64,000 nt of DNA from Dongia sedimenti (lineage in GTDB: Bacteria > Pseudomonadota > Alphaproteobacteria > Dongiales > Dongiaceae), in assembly GCA_030715195.1 (NCBI GenBank), contig JAUYVI010000005.1, positions 310,001 through 374,000 on the forward strand, read 5' to 3'. A program made the translations under genes and the position numbers. Shown here one piece after another: positions 16,300-25,157 of the stretch (the first letter of the stretch is position 1; each line of letters opens with the position of its first letter). Below the pieces are notes generated by a model. That model was given only the letters and a program-made list of their open reading frames with translations, ran no database searches and was not told where the DNA came from.

Positions 16300-17122
16300 C
16301 GTCGGTCGACAGGGTCAGCTTCTCCCAGGCATCGATCTCCGACTTCAGGAAGTCCAGCTTCTCGCGCACCAGCTTGAGCGCGTCCGAGCCGAGCAAGAGG
16401 TGCATCGGCGGATTGTCCGCCTCGATCAGGGTCAGCATGGCCTCGGCGGCCTTCTTCGGATCGCCGACCTGCTTGCCGCTCATCTCCTGGCGGCGTTTGC
16501 GCACCGGGTCGAACACCGCGTCGTAATCCGCGATGCTGCGTTCCTTGCGGATGAGCGACCGGCCCGCCCAGTCGGTGCGGAATCCGCCGGGGGCGACCGC
16601 GGTCACATGGATGCCAAGCCCCTTCACCTCTTTCGCCAGCGCCTCGGAGATGCCTTCCAGCGCGAATTTGCTGCCGTTGTAGACGCCGATGCCGGGGAAG
16701 GTGATGTAGCCGCCCATGGAGGTGATGTTGAGGATGCGGCCGGCGCGGCGCTTGCGCATGTAGGGCAGCACCGCCTGCATCATCGCGACCGCGCCGAACA
16801 CGTTGACCTCGAACTGGTGCCGGACCTCGTCCAGCGTCGATTCCTCGAGGATGCCCTCGAATCCATAGCCCGCATTGTTGACCAGCACGTCGATGGCGCC
16901 GCCCGCGCGCTCGATCTCGGCCACGATGCGCGGGATCGACGCGGTGTCGGTGACATCCAAAATCCGGCCGAAAGCCTGGCCGGGCTTCAACGCTTCGAAC
17001 TCGGCCTTTGCCGCTTCGCTGCGGACCGTGCCGACCACGCGATAGCCCTTGGCCAAGGCGGCCTCGGACAGTGCGCGGCCGAAGCCGGTGGAAACGCCGG
17101 TGATGAGGAGAGTCTTGGTCAT
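16292..17122 (-). CDS. Short-chain dehydrogenase/reductase
   Basis: A 276-residue classical SDR. Cofactor motif TGVSTGFG (8-15), NNAG (82-85), and catalytic Ser135, Tyr148 and Lys152 in YNGSK are all present, so it should be an active NAD(P)H oxidoreductase. The C-terminal extension reading KLVREKLDFLKSEIDAWE is common in the oxidoreductase subgroup that includes YbbO-like proteins. Substrate unknown. It is transcribed towards the methyltransferase and overlaps its end by 8 bp. The tRNA-Arg gene lies 88 bp upstream on the same strand. Confidence 0.9.
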   Translation of the reverse strand: MTKTLLITGVSTGFGRALSEAALAKGYRVVGTVRSEAAKAEFEALKPGQAFGRILDVTDTASIPRIVAEIERAGGAIDVLVNNAGYGFEGILEESTLDEVRHQFEVNVFGAVAMMQAVLPYMRKRRAGRILNITSMGGYITFPGIGVYNGSKFALEGISEALAKEVKGLGIHVTAVAPGGFRTDWAGRSLIRKERSIADYDAVFDPVRKRRQEMSGKQVGDPKKAAEAMLTLIEADNPPMHLLLGSDALKLVREKLDFLKSEIDAWEKLTLSTDVS

Positions 17123-17210
17123 GTTCGCTCCCGGGGAGGAATGAGGGCAGGGGAGCCGGTCGGCTCTGGAGATGCCTCTGAGATAGGCGGCTGAACCGAC
17201 GGCGCAAGAC

Positions 17211-17287
<77 letters not shown>

Positions 17288-17343
17288 GCGGCGTGTCTGG
17301 GCCCGGCTTCTATAGCAGAATCCGCCGCCTGAAAACACCGCTG

Positions 17344-18078
17344 CTAGCGGTGCCCGCCGCCGGCCAGTGCCTCCGCCGTCAGCTGCGAGAGGCGGGTCCG
17401 GGGCGTGCCGTCCTCGCCGAAATTGCCCGGGCGGAGCCAGACTTCGAAGGCGGATTTCAGGGTCGGCCATTCGCGGTCGATCACCGAATACCAGGCGGTG
17501 TCGCGGTTGCGGCCCTTGTACATGGTCGCCTGGCGGAAGATACCCTCGTAGCGGTAGCCCAAGCGCAAGGCGGCGCGCCGCGAGGGCGCGTTCAGCGCGT
17601 CGCATTTCCACTCGTAGCGGCGATAGCCGAGCTCGTCGAAGGCGCGGCGCATCAGCAGATACATGGCTTCGGTTGCAGCCGAGGTCTTCTGCAAGGCCGG
17701 CGAATAGTGGATATGCCCGACCTCGATCACGCCGACCTGGGCGTCGATCCGGAGATAGCTCGCGATTCCCACCGCCTTGCCGGTCGCAAGATCGACGATC
17801 GCGTGGAACAGCGGGTCTGAGGACTTCGCCGCCGCATCGGCCCAGGCGCGGTAGTCGGCATAGTTGGCGAACGGCCCGTAACCGAGATAGGTCCAGCTCC
17901 GCCCGTCCTTATCCTCGACGTTGGCTTCGTAGAGCTCCGCCGCATGGCGCTCCGGATCCAGGATCTCGATCCGGCAGAAACGCCCCTCCATGGGCTCGCG
18001 CGGCGGCAGGGCCCGCGGCGTCCAGTTCGGCACCGGAAAGCCGATCGGCTGGCCGAGATCGTTGTGCAGCAGGTCCAT
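17344..18078 (-). CDS. GNAT acetyltransferase, RimJ/RimL type
   Basis: A 244-residue acetyltransferase of the group that modifies protein or peptide N-termini or small amines with acetyl-CoA. Typical blocks are EVGHIHYSPALQKTSAATEAMYLLMRRAFDELGYRRYEWKC, shown here only by its ends EVGHIHYSP and YRRYEWKC, and NAPSRRAALRLGYRYEG, where Asn and the Arg-rich turn bind CoA. I chose ATG 18078, preceded by a GGGGG run. A longer form from 18189 would run into the TetR operator and is unlikely. It is divergent from the TetR gene, so it may share that operator. Confidence 0.85.
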   Translation of the reverse strand: MDLLHNDLGQPIGFPVPNWTPRALPPREPMEGRFCRIEILDPERHAAELYEANVEDKDGRSWTYLGYGPFANYADYRAWADAAAKSSDPLFHAIVDLATGKAVGIASYLRIDAQVGVIEVGHIHYSPALQKTSAATEAMYLLMRRAFDELGYRRYEWKCDALNAPSRRAALRLGYRYEGIFRQATMYKGRNRDTAWYSVIDREWPTLKSAFEVWLRPGNFGEDGTPRTRLSQLTAEALAGGGHR

Positions 18079-18187
18079 ACGGCGGATTTCCCCCAAAGTT
18101 CTCCAGTCCGTCCCGCTCCGAATCTCGTCGGGTAAGACCCGGAAACGCAAGCTGAATCGCGTGGCGGCACCGGCCGCCGACGAGCTC

Positions 18188-18215
18188 ATTAATAACTGAC
18201 TGGTCAGTTATTAAT
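18188..18215. promoter_or_regulatory. Perfect palindrome, likely TetR-family operator
   Basis: Arms of 13 bp, 18188-18200 (ATTAATAACTGAC) and 18203-18215 (its exact complement), are separated by TG. The site lies between the divergent acetyltransferase and TetR genes, 53 bp before the TetR start. A -35-like TTGACT (18215-18220) abuts its right edge. Symmetry, AT-rich ends and position fit autoregulation by the adjacent TetR protein. Confidence 0.75.
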
Positions 18216-18268
18216 TGACTCGCACCGTCCGACGGTGCTTAGTCCGGCTGGAACGAGAGGAGAGCGTG

Positions 18269-18943
18269 GTGGGCAAAGCCGCTGCGAAGAAACCGGAGCG
18301 GAAAGCGCCGCGCGGTCCGCGCTGGCGCCGGCGCGCCGAGGCGCGGCCGGCCGAGATTCTCGACGCGGCGCTGACCGTGTTCAGCGCGCACGGCTTCGCC
18401 GCGGCCAAGCTCGACGACGTGGCGAAAGAGGCGGGGGTCTCCAAGGGCACGCTCTATCTCTACTTCGAAAGCAAGGAAGCGCTGTTCGAGGCGATGGCGC
18501 TCGAGCTGATGCGCGTGCCCGTGCTGGCGCAGCTCGACAGCATCGCCAAGGCCGAGACCGCGACCGACGCCTTGCGCCAGCTGATCCAGTTCATGACGCG
18601 GATGCTCGACGACCCGCGCCGCTCCGCGCTCCCGAAGCTGATCATCGCCGAATCCGCCGGCTTTCCGGAGCTGGCGCGGATCTGGCTGAAGACGGTGATC
18701 CAGCCGGTGCGCAAGCGCCTCGCGGCGCTGATCGAGGCCGGCATCGCGAGCGGCGAGTTCCGCGCGGTCGATCCGTGGGAGACCACCAAGCTGGTGATCG
18801 CGCCCTTCCTGCTCACCGCGATCTGGCGCCGCACCTTCGAGCACATCGACAACCGCCGCTTCGATTTCGCCGCGCTGCTGCGGCAGCACACTGAATTCCT
18901 GCTGCGCGGCCTGGCGCCTGACGCAGCCAAACCAGGGGAGTGA
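18269..18943 (+). CDS. TetR family repressor of the adjacent export system
   Basis: A 224-residue regulator. After a basic tail (KKPERKAPRGPRWRRR), residues 33-77 form the TetR helix-turn-helix, with KLDDVAKEAGVSKGTLYLYF as its core. The rest is an all-helical ligand-binding domain. I chose GTG 18269 because AGGAG at 18258-18262 is 6 nt upstream; GTG 18266 is possible and the TTG at 18215 lies inside the operator. It precedes HlyD, ATPase and permease genes in one transcript, like the CecR (YbiH)-regulated ybhGFSR system of E. coli. The inducing ligand is unknown. Confidence 0.88.
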   Translation: MGKAAAKKPERKAPRGPRWRRRAEARPAEILDAALTVFSAHGFAAAKLDDVAKEAGVSKGTLYLYFESKEALFEAMALELMRVPVLAQLDSIAKAETATDALRQLIQFMTRMLDDPRRSALPKLIIAESAGFPELARIWLKTVIQPVRKRLAALIEAGIASGEFRAVDPWETTKLVIAPFLLTAIWRRTFEHIDNRRFDFAALLRQHTEFLLRGLAPDAAKPGE

Positions 18944-18948
18944 GACCA

Positions 18949-19896
18949 ATGCCCCGCATGAAGACGATCCTGCTGGCCGCCCTGCTGCTCGTCGCTTGCA
19001 ACGAGCCTTCGAACACCGGCCTGCTCGGCTATGTCGAGGCCGACTACATCTACGCCGCCCCCGTATCCGCCGGCCGCATCATCGAGGTCGTTGTGAAGCG
19101 CGGCGATTCCGTCGCCGCCGGTGCGAAGCTCTTCACCCTCGACGCCACCGACGAAACTGCGAAGCGCGACCAGGCCGCTGCCGCGCTCGAACAGGCCAAG
19201 GCGAAGCTCGCGGACCTGCAGACCGGCGACCGTCCCGAAGAGCTCGCCGTCATCCAGGCCCAGCTCGACGCGGCCAAGGCGTCGATGACGCTCTCGGTGC
19301 CGCGCGTCGAGCGCCGCCGCACCATGGTGAAGACCAACATCGTCGGCGTCGAGCAGGTCGATGAGGCGGAGGCGGCGCTGCTGGCCGATCGCGGCCATAT
19401 CGCCGAATACACCGCGCGCCTCGCCGCCGCGAAGCTGCCGGCCCGCGCCGACCAGATCGCCGCCGCCGAGCACGCCGTGAACGAGGCGAAATCTGCATTG
19501 GCCGCGGCGCAATGGGCGCTCGACCAGCGCCAGGTCACGGCCGCCGCCGCCGGCCGCATCGAGGACGTCTATTTCCGCCCGGGCGAAGAGGCAAATGCCG
19601 GCGCCGCGGTGCTGCAGCTCCTGCCGCCGTCCAATCTGAAGCTCCGCCTCTACGTGCCGGAGCCGGAGCTCGGCCGCTACAAGATCGGCCAGCGGCTCGC
19701 CATCGCTTGCGATGGCTGTGCCGCGGGCCAGACCGCCACGATCAGCTTCATCGCCACCGCAGCGGAATTCACCCCGCCGGTCATCTACAGCCGCGAGAGC
19801 CGCGCCAAGCTGGTCCATCTGATCGAGGCCCGGCCCGATGACACTGCGCTGCCCTGGCATCCCGGTCAGCCGATCGAAGCGAATCCCGTTCCATGA
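18949..19896 (+). CDS. HlyD-type membrane fusion lipoprotein
   Basis: A 315-residue periplasmic adaptor. The N-terminus MPRMKTILLAALLLVAC ends in a lipobox with Cys17, so it is probably anchored by lipid and not by a TM helix. A lipoyl-like half-motif (APVSAGRIIEVVVKRGDSV) follows, then a coiled-coil hairpin rich in Ala, Glu and Lys (about 65-185), then the second lipoyl half (TAAAAGRIEDVYFRPGEEA) and a beta-barrel domain. The start ATG 18949 has AGGGGAG 8 nt upstream; the upstream GTG overlaps the TetR stop. Its end overlaps the ATPase start by 4 bp. It resembles YbhG. Confidence 0.88.
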   Translation: MPRMKTILLAALLLVACNEPSNTGLLGYVEADYIYAAPVSAGRIIEVVVKRGDSVAAGAKLFTLDATDETAKRDQAAAALEQAKAKLADLQTGDRPEELAVIQAQLDAAKASMTLSVPRVERRRTMVKTNIVGVEQVDEAEAALLADRGHIAEYTARLAAAKLPARADQIAAAEHAVNEAKSALAAAQWALDQRQVTAAAAGRIEDVYFRPGEEANAGAAVLQLLPPSNLKLRLYVPEPELGRYKIGQRLAIACDGCAAGQTATISFIATAAEFTPPVIYSRESRAKLVHLIEARPDDTALPWHPGQPIEANPVP

Positions 19897-20843
19897 GCGC
19901 GGCCACCGACATTCCCGTTATCGCAGTCAGGGGCCTGACCAAGAGCTTCGAGGGGCGCAAGGTCGTCTCCGACCTCGATCTCACGGTCAATCGCGGCCAG
20001 ATCTACGGCTTCCTCGGTCCGAACGGCAGCGGCAAGACCACGACCATCCGCATGCTGTGCGGCCTGCTGACGCCGGATGGCGGCAGCGGCACCTGCCTCG
20101 GCTACGACATCCGAAAGCAGGCGGAGGCGATCAAGCGCCAGGTCGGCTACATGACCCAGAAGTTCGGCCTCTATGAGGATCTCACCATCCGGGAGAACCT
20201 GACCTTTGTCGCCCGGGTCTATGGGCTCGATCGGGTGAAGGCACGGGTCGATCAGGCGCTGGAGCGCCTGGGCCTGGACGAGCGCGCGTGCCAGCTCGCC
20301 GGCAAGCTCTCCGGCGGCTGGAAGCAGCGCCTGGCGTTGGCCGCCTGCATCCTGCACGAGCCCAAGCTCCTCCTGCTGGACGAGCCCACCGCCGGCGTCG
20401 ATCCCAAGGCGCGCCGCGATTTCTGGGACCAGATCCACACCCTCGCCCATGAGGGCCTCACGGTCCTGGTCAGCACCCATTACATGGACGAGGCCGAGCG
20501 CTGCCATGAGATCCTCTACATCGCCTATGGCAAGCTGCTGGCTCGCGGCACCGTGCCCGCCGTGATCGCCGCTGCCCATCTTTCGGCCTGGTCGGTCGAG
20601 CCCATCCGCGGCGACGGCACCGAGATCGCCGCGCTCTCGCGGCAACTGCAACAGCGCGACGGCGTTGACATGGTGGCGCCGTTCGGAGCCGTGCTCCATG
20701 TCTGCGGCCGCGACGAAGCCGCACTCGACGCCGCCACCCGGGACGAGCGCATCGATCCGCGCTATCGCTGGAGCCGCGTCGCGCCCAGCCTCGAGGACGT
20801 GTTCATCGACCTGATGGGGCGTTCGCAGGATAACTTCCAATGA
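19893..20843 (+). CDS. ABC transporter ATP-binding protein
   Basis: A 316-residue cytoplasmic ATPase that powers the adjacent ABC-2 permease. Walker A is GPNGSGKTT (42-50), the signature is LSGGWKQRLALA, Walker B is LLLLDEPTAGVD and the switch His lies in STHYMDE. The family LSGGQ reads LSGGW, a mild change seen in this subgroup. A C-terminal extension of about 90 residues (after 220) carries no second ATPase domain, unlike the fused YbhF. It starts inside the HlyD stop (ATGA) and ends inside the permease start (ATGA). Confidence 0.93.
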   Translation: MSAATDIPVIAVRGLTKSFEGRKVVSDLDLTVNRGQIYGFLGPNGSGKTTTIRMLCGLLTPDGGSGTCLGYDIRKQAEAIKRQVGYMTQKFGLYEDLTIRENLTFVARVYGLDRVKARVDQALERLGLDERACQLAGKLSGGWKQRLALAACILHEPKLLLLDEPTAGVDPKARRDFWDQIHTLAHEGLTVLVSTHYMDEAERCHEILYIAYGKLLARGTVPAVIAAAHLSAWSVEPIRGDGTEIAALSRQLQQRDGVDMVAPFGAVLHVCGRDEAALDAATRDERIDPRYRWSRVAPSLEDVFIDLMGRSQDNFQ

Positions 20844-21973
20844 ATCTCTTCTCCTTCAGCCGCTTCGCCGCGGTCTTCATGAAGGAATTCGTGCAGATGC
20901 GGCGCGACCGCATCACTTTCGGCATGATGATCGGCGTGCCGCTGATGCAACTCGTCCTGTTCGGCTATGCCATCAACTCCGACCCGAAGCACCTGCCGGC
21001 CGCCCTGGTGATGGGCGAGAACTCGGTCTTCGCCCGCTCGATCGTCTCGGCGATCGAGCAGACCGACTATTTCCGCCTGCGCCCTGCGCCGATCACCGAA
21101 CGCGAAGCCGATTGGCTGCTCAAGACCGGCGAGATCCAGTTCGCCATCACCATCCCGCCGCATTTCAGCGACGATCTGGTGCGCGGCCGCCGCCCGGCGC
21201 TGGCGGTGGAAGCCGACGCCACCGATCCGGTCGCGACGGTGAATGCCGTCTCGGCGCTCATCAATCTCGACCGCACGGCGCTGCAGCACGATCTCAAGGG
21301 ACCGCTTGCCCATCTTGCCCCGAACCCGACGCCGTTCGAGCTTCGGATCCAGCGCCGCTACAACGAAGAAGGCATCAGCCAATACAACGTGGTGCCGGGG
21401 CTGATCGGCGTCGTCCTCACCATGACCATGATCATGATGACCGGCCTCGCCATGACCCGCGAGCGGGAGCGCGGCACCATGGAGAATCTCCTGGCCATGC
21501 CGGTCCGGCCGCTGGAGGTGATGCTGGGCAAGATCGTGCCCTTCATCTTCGTCGGCTACGTCCAGGTGGCGATCATCCTGCTGGCCGCGAAGTTCCTGTT
21601 CCAGGTGCCGTTCGAGGGCTCGCTCACCATCCTCAGCCTGGCAGCGATCCTCTTCATCGCCGCCAATCTCGCCGTCGGCTTCACCTTCTCGACCCTGGCG
21701 ACCAACCAGCTCCAGGCGATGCAGCTCTCGGTCTTCTTCTTCCTGCCCTCGCTGCTGCTCTCAGGCTTCATGTTTCCGTTCCGCGGCATGCCGCAATGGG
21801 CGCAATGGGTCGGCGAGACCCTGCCTTTGTCGCATTTCCTGCGCATCATCCGCGGCGTGCTCTTGAAAGGAAACGGCTGGGTCGAGATCTGGCCGGAGCT
21901 CTGGCCGATCCTGCTGTTCATGCTGTTGGTGTCAGCGCTGGCGCTGCTGCGCTACCGGCGGACGCTGGATTGA
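20840..21973 (+). CDS. ABC-2 type permease (YbhS/YbhR-like)
   Basis: A 377-residue inner-membrane protein. TM1 (about 24-42) is followed by a large periplasmic domain (about 45-175). A cluster of five further TMs lies between about 180 and 372, including TMTMIMMTGLAMTREREGT-like EGTMENLL context around residues 195-220, which is the conserved coupling segment of ABC-2 exporters. It works with the preceding ATPase and HlyD protein as a tripartite exporter of drugs or lipophilic molecules. Only one permease gene is present, so it should form a homodimer. The outer-membrane channel is not encoded here. Confidence 0.9.
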   Translation: MNLFSFSRFAAVFMKEFVQMRRDRITFGMMIGVPLMQLVLFGYAINSDPKHLPAALVMGENSVFARSIVSAIEQTDYFRLRPAPITEREADWLLKTGEIQFAITIPPHFSDDLVRGRRPALAVEADATDPVATVNAVSALINLDRTALQHDLKGPLAHLAPNPTPFELRIQRRYNEEGISQYNVVPGLIGVVLTMTMIMMTGLAMTRERERGTMENLLAMPVRPLEVMLGKIVPFIFVGYVQVAIILLAAKFLFQVPFEGSLTILSLAAILFIAANLAVGFTFSTLATNQLQAMQLSVFFFLPSLLLSGFMFPFRGMPQWAQWVGETLPLSHFLRIIRGVLLKGNGWVEIWPELWPILLFMLLVSALALLRYRRTLD

Positions 21974-21977
21974 CGCG

Positions 21978-22970
21978 CTACCGTGCCGCCTTCACGACCA
22001 CATCGCTAACCGCGCCGGCTGGCGCCCGGGTTAGCACCGGATCGGGCGCCGCGGTCAGCAGCAGGTTGACCGTGCGGTCATAGGCATCCGGATCGAGCTT
22101 GCCCATCGGCCCCTGGTCCAGCGCCAGGAGGTCGTCCACCGCGTCGATCGCCTGCCGCAGCACGGCGGGATCGACCGATGCGAACTTGGGATCGGCGTGC
22201 AGCAGGTCGAACGCCGTCTTCGGCGAGACATGCGCCAGCTGCCAGCCGCGCCGCGCCGCGTCCAGGAAGGCCGCGAATGCGGCGACACGGTCGGGTTTGG
22301 CGAGATCCGCCTCGCGCGCATAGAGACCGTCTTCCAGGGTCGCCTGGCCGATCTCCTGGTAGCGATACTGCTTCAGCCCCTGCAGCGGAATGTCGGCTGC
22401 GGCGAATTCCAGCGGTGCCGCATAGCTGAACGTCGTCGCGCAGTCCGACTGCAGGCGCTGAAAGGCTTCGAGCCCGTAATTCTGCCGCAGCACCGTGACG
22501 CTGCCCGGCCCGCCGAACGGGTTCAGCGACAATCCGGAGATCCAGGCATAAAACGCGCTCTCCAGCCCGCCGAACCAGACCCCGACCACATGATTCTTCA
22601 AGTCGGCCGGCTGGTCGATGGTCGGGCGGCAGACGACTTCCATCCCGGCTTTGCGGAAGATCTGCGCGACATGGACGATTCTTTCTCCGGCCTCGCGCCG
22701 TTTCAACGCGATCGGCATCAACTCGACCGCGAGGTCCACCTTCTTCTGCACCAGGGTGTCGAGCGACCGCCGGTCGCCGCTCGGCGCTGTCAGCGTCACC
22801 GCGACCCCCGCAGCGGTGAAATAGCCCTTGTCCTGCGCCAGATAGAATCCAACGGTGCGTGGCGACAGGCCCTCGGGCAGGGCGACGGCCAGCGGCGAAT
22901 CCGCCAGCACGGATCGCGCCAGCATCATGCCCGCCAACCCGAGCCCGAAAAGAAAATGCCGCCCGCGCAT
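21978..22970 (-). CDS. ABC-type substrate-binding protein (NMT1/SsuA-like), orphan
   Basis: A 330-residue exported protein. The N-terminus MRGRHFLFGLGLAGMMLARSVLADS is a signal peptide, followed by an NMT1/THI5-like binding fold with GFYLAQDKGYFTAAGVAV and the segment VVGVWFGGLESAFYAWI. Relatives bind thiamine precursors, sulphonates or nitrate. No ATPase or permease partner lies nearby, so it must use a transporter encoded elsewhere. I chose ATG 22970, with AGGCAGG just upstream; longer forms would overlap the divergent gene. It lies tail-to-tail, 4 bp from the exporter permease, and head-to-head with the hydroxyproline dehydratase gene (73-bp gap), which hints at a linked role. Confidence 0.82.
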   Translation of the reverse strand: MRGRHFLFGLGLAGMMLARSVLADSPLAVALPEGLSPRTVGFYLAQDKGYFTAAGVAVTLTAPSGDRRSLDTLVQKKVDLAVELMPIALKRREAGERIVHVAQIFRKAGMEVVCRPTIDQPADLKNHVVGVWFGGLESAFYAWISGLSLNPFGGPGSVTVLRQNYGLEAFQRLQSDCATTFSYAAPLEFAAADIPLQGLKQYRYQEIGQATLEDGLYAREADLAKPDRVAAFAAFLDAARRGWQLAHVSPKTAFDLLHADPKFASVDPAVLRQAIDAVDDLLALDQGPMGKLDPDAYDRTVNLLLTAAPDPVLTRAPAGAVSDVVVKAAR

Positions 22971-23043
22971 GTCCTGCCTTTGCTTGCTTTCGGAACCGGG
23001 CGAGACTACAGCCGAAGCCATTGAGGTCAAGCAGGCGATCACC

Positions 23044-24069
23044 ATGCAGCGCAGTCCCGATTCCGCCACACGGATCGAAACCGTGGAGATGCACACCGGC
23101 GGCGAGCCGGTCAGGATCGTGACCGCGGGCTATCCCGAGATTCCGGGCACCACACTGCTCGAAAAGCGCCGCTTCGCCCGCGACCATCTCGACCACTTCC
23201 GCACGCTCATCATGTTCGAGCCGCGCGGCCATTATGACATGTACGGCGTGTTGCCCGTCGCCCCCGATCACCCGGAAGCCGATCTGGCCGTGCTGTTCAT
23301 CCACAACGAGGGCTACAGCACCATGTGCGGCCACGCGACCATCGCGCTCGGCCGCTACGCTTTCGATCGCGGCCTGATCGAGCCGGAAGGCGATGTCGCA
23401 CGCCTCAACCTGCAATGCCCCTGCGGCTTGGTCCGCGTGACGGTGGCGCTCGAGGACGGCAAGCCGGGACGGGTCGGCTTCGTCAGCGTGCCGGCCTTTG
23501 CCTTCGCTTTGGATCTCGATGTGGATGTGCCCGGCCTCGGCACGGTCACGCTCGATATCGGCTATGGCGGCGCCTTCTATGCTTTCTTGCCGGCAGCGCG
23601 CTTCGGCCTCGACGTGCGCGCGACGCCGACCCGCGACCTGGTCGAGGTCGCCGATCGCGTGACCAAGGCGGTGCAGAGCCAAGTCGCACTCGACCATCCG
23701 GATTCGCCGGATCTCGCATTTCTCTACGGCACCATCCTCACCGACGGCCGCATTGGCGTGACGCAGGACGGTCCCAGCGCCAACATCTGCGTCTTCGCCG
23801 AGCGCGAGGTCGATCGCTCGCCCACCGGCAGCGGTGTCACCGCGCGGATCGCGCTCGCGGTCGCGCGCGATCCCGATCTCATCTCGGCCGATTTCACCTT
23901 CGAAAGCGTGACCGGCAGCCGCTTCACCGGCCGCGTCGCCGAGCAGACCACCGCCGGCCGTTTCACTGCGATCCGCGCCGAGGTTGCCGGCCGCGCCTAT
24001 TATACCGGCAGCTCCGTCTTCACCCTGGAGCCGGACGATCCACTGGCCGGCGGGTTCCTGCTGCGATGA
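23044..24069 (+). CDS. trans-3-hydroxy-L-proline dehydratase (proline racemase family)
   Basis: A 341-residue protein of the proline racemase fold. Racemases use two Cys; here the first is kept (Cys95 in TMCGHAT) while the second is Thr261 in DRSPTGSG. Cys-to-Thr at this place marks trans-3-hydroxy-L-proline dehydratases, which make delta-1-pyrroline-2-carboxylate on the way to proline. MHTGGEP at 16-22 is the family N-terminal motif. Start ATG 23044; longer readings run antisense into the divergent gene. The stop overlaps the gpsA start by 4 bp. The matching ketimine reductase is not in the window. Confidence 0.85.
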   Translation: MQRSPDSATRIETVEMHTGGEPVRIVTAGYPEIPGTTLLEKRRFARDHLDHFRTLIMFEPRGHYDMYGVLPVAPDHPEADLAVLFIHNEGYSTMCGHATIALGRYAFDRGLIEPEGDVARLNLQCPCGLVRVTVALEDGKPGRVGFVSVPAFAFALDLDVDVPGLGTVTLDIGYGGAFYAFLPAARFGLDVRATPTRDLVEVADRVTKAVQSQVALDHPDSPDLAFLYGTILTDGRIGVTQDGPSANICVFAEREVDRSPTGSGVTARIALAVARDPDLISADFTFESVTGSRFTGRVAEQTTAGRFTAIRAEVAGRAYYTGSSVFTLEPDDPLAGGFLLR

Positions 24070-25058
24070 GCCTGCAGCGCATTTCCGTCATCGGCGCCGG
24101 TGCCTGGGGCACCGCGCTTGCCATCCTCGCCCAGCGCGCCGGCCGCGATGTGACACTATGGCCACGCCGCGCCGAGCAGGCCGACGCGCTGCGCGGCGCA
24201 CGCGAGAATGCGGCCTATCTTCCCGGCGTGCCGCTCGATCCCGGCCTCCATATCGAAACCGACCTGGCGCGCGCCCTCGACGCTGATGCCGTGCTCTATG
24301 CCCAGCCGGCGCAGCATTTTCGGGGCTTCTGCCGCAACGCCGCGCCGCTCTGGAAGGGTGCGGCCCTGGTCATCGCCGCCAAGGGCATCGAATGCGAGAC
24401 CGGTGCGCTGCTGAACGAGATCGCCGCCGAAGCGCTCGCCGCCGCGCCGGTCGTGATCCTCTCAGGCCCCAGCTTCGCCGCCGAGGCCGCGCGCGGCCTG
24501 CCGACCGCGGTGGCGCTCGCCGGTGACCGCGCCGACCTGGTCGAGGCGCTGATGGCGGCACTGGCACATGGCGCCTTCCGCCCTTATGGCTCCGACGATC
24601 CGATCGGCGTCGAGGTCGCGGGGGCCGTCAAGAACGTGCTCGCCATCGCCTGCGGCATCGTGCTGGGGAAGGGCCTCGGCGAGAATGCGCGCGCCGCCTT
24701 GATCACCCGCGGCCTTGCCGAAGTCACGCGGCTCGCACTGGCAAAGGGCGGCCGCGCCGAGACGCTGATGGGCCTCGCCGGCATCGGCGATCTCATTCTC
24801 ACCTGCACCAGCTTGAAGTCGCGCAACACGTCGCTCGGCTTCGATCTCGGCCAAGGCAAGCCCTTGGCCGAAATTCTCGCCGCGCGGCGCAGCGTCGCCG
24901 AAGGCGTTACCACCGCGGCGGCGGTCGCGACCCTCGCCGCGCGCATCGGCGTCGAGATGCCGATCGCCGGCGCCGTGCATCGGATCCTCGCCGAGCCCGC
25001 GGCGATCGACGACGAGATTCGCGCCTTGCTCGCACGTCCGCTCAAGCGCGAGTCCTGA
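24066..25058 (+). CDS. gpsA: Glycerol-3-phosphate dehydrogenase [NAD(P)+]
   Basis: A 330-residue cytoplasmic enzyme that reduces dihydroxyacetone phosphate to sn-glycerol 3-phosphate for phospholipid synthesis. The dinucleotide motif is GAGAWGTALA (10-19). LSGPSFAAE and the catalytic Lys in AVKNVLAIACG are present, as are GLAGIGDLILTCTSLKSRN and the C-terminal EGVTTAAAV block. Length is normal. It is translationally coupled to the hydroxyproline dehydratase through ATGA, an arrangement with no obvious metabolic logic. Confidence 0.95.
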   Translation: MSLQRISVIGAGAWGTALAILAQRAGRDVTLWPRRAEQADALRGARENAAYLPGVPLDPGLHIETDLARALDADAVLYAQPAQHFRGFCRNAAPLWKGAALVIAAKGIECETGALLNEIAAEALAAAPVVILSGPSFAAEAARGLPTAVALAGDRADLVEALMAALAHGAFRPYGSDDPIGVEVAGAVKNVLAIACGIVLGKGLGENARAALITRGLAEVTRLALAKGGRAETLMGLAGIGDLILTCTSLKSRNTSLGFDLGQGKPLAEILAARRSVAEGVTTAAAVATLAARIGVEMPIAGAVHRILAEPAAIDDEIRALLARPLKRES

Positions 25059-25157
25059 GTCGCTGCGCTGCAGCGTGTTTCAGCAGAGGAAAATTGATTT
25101 CAGGCTAGTAAACTCCGTTTCACGGTGGTAAAAGGCTGTTCCCAAGTCCAGCGCTGC

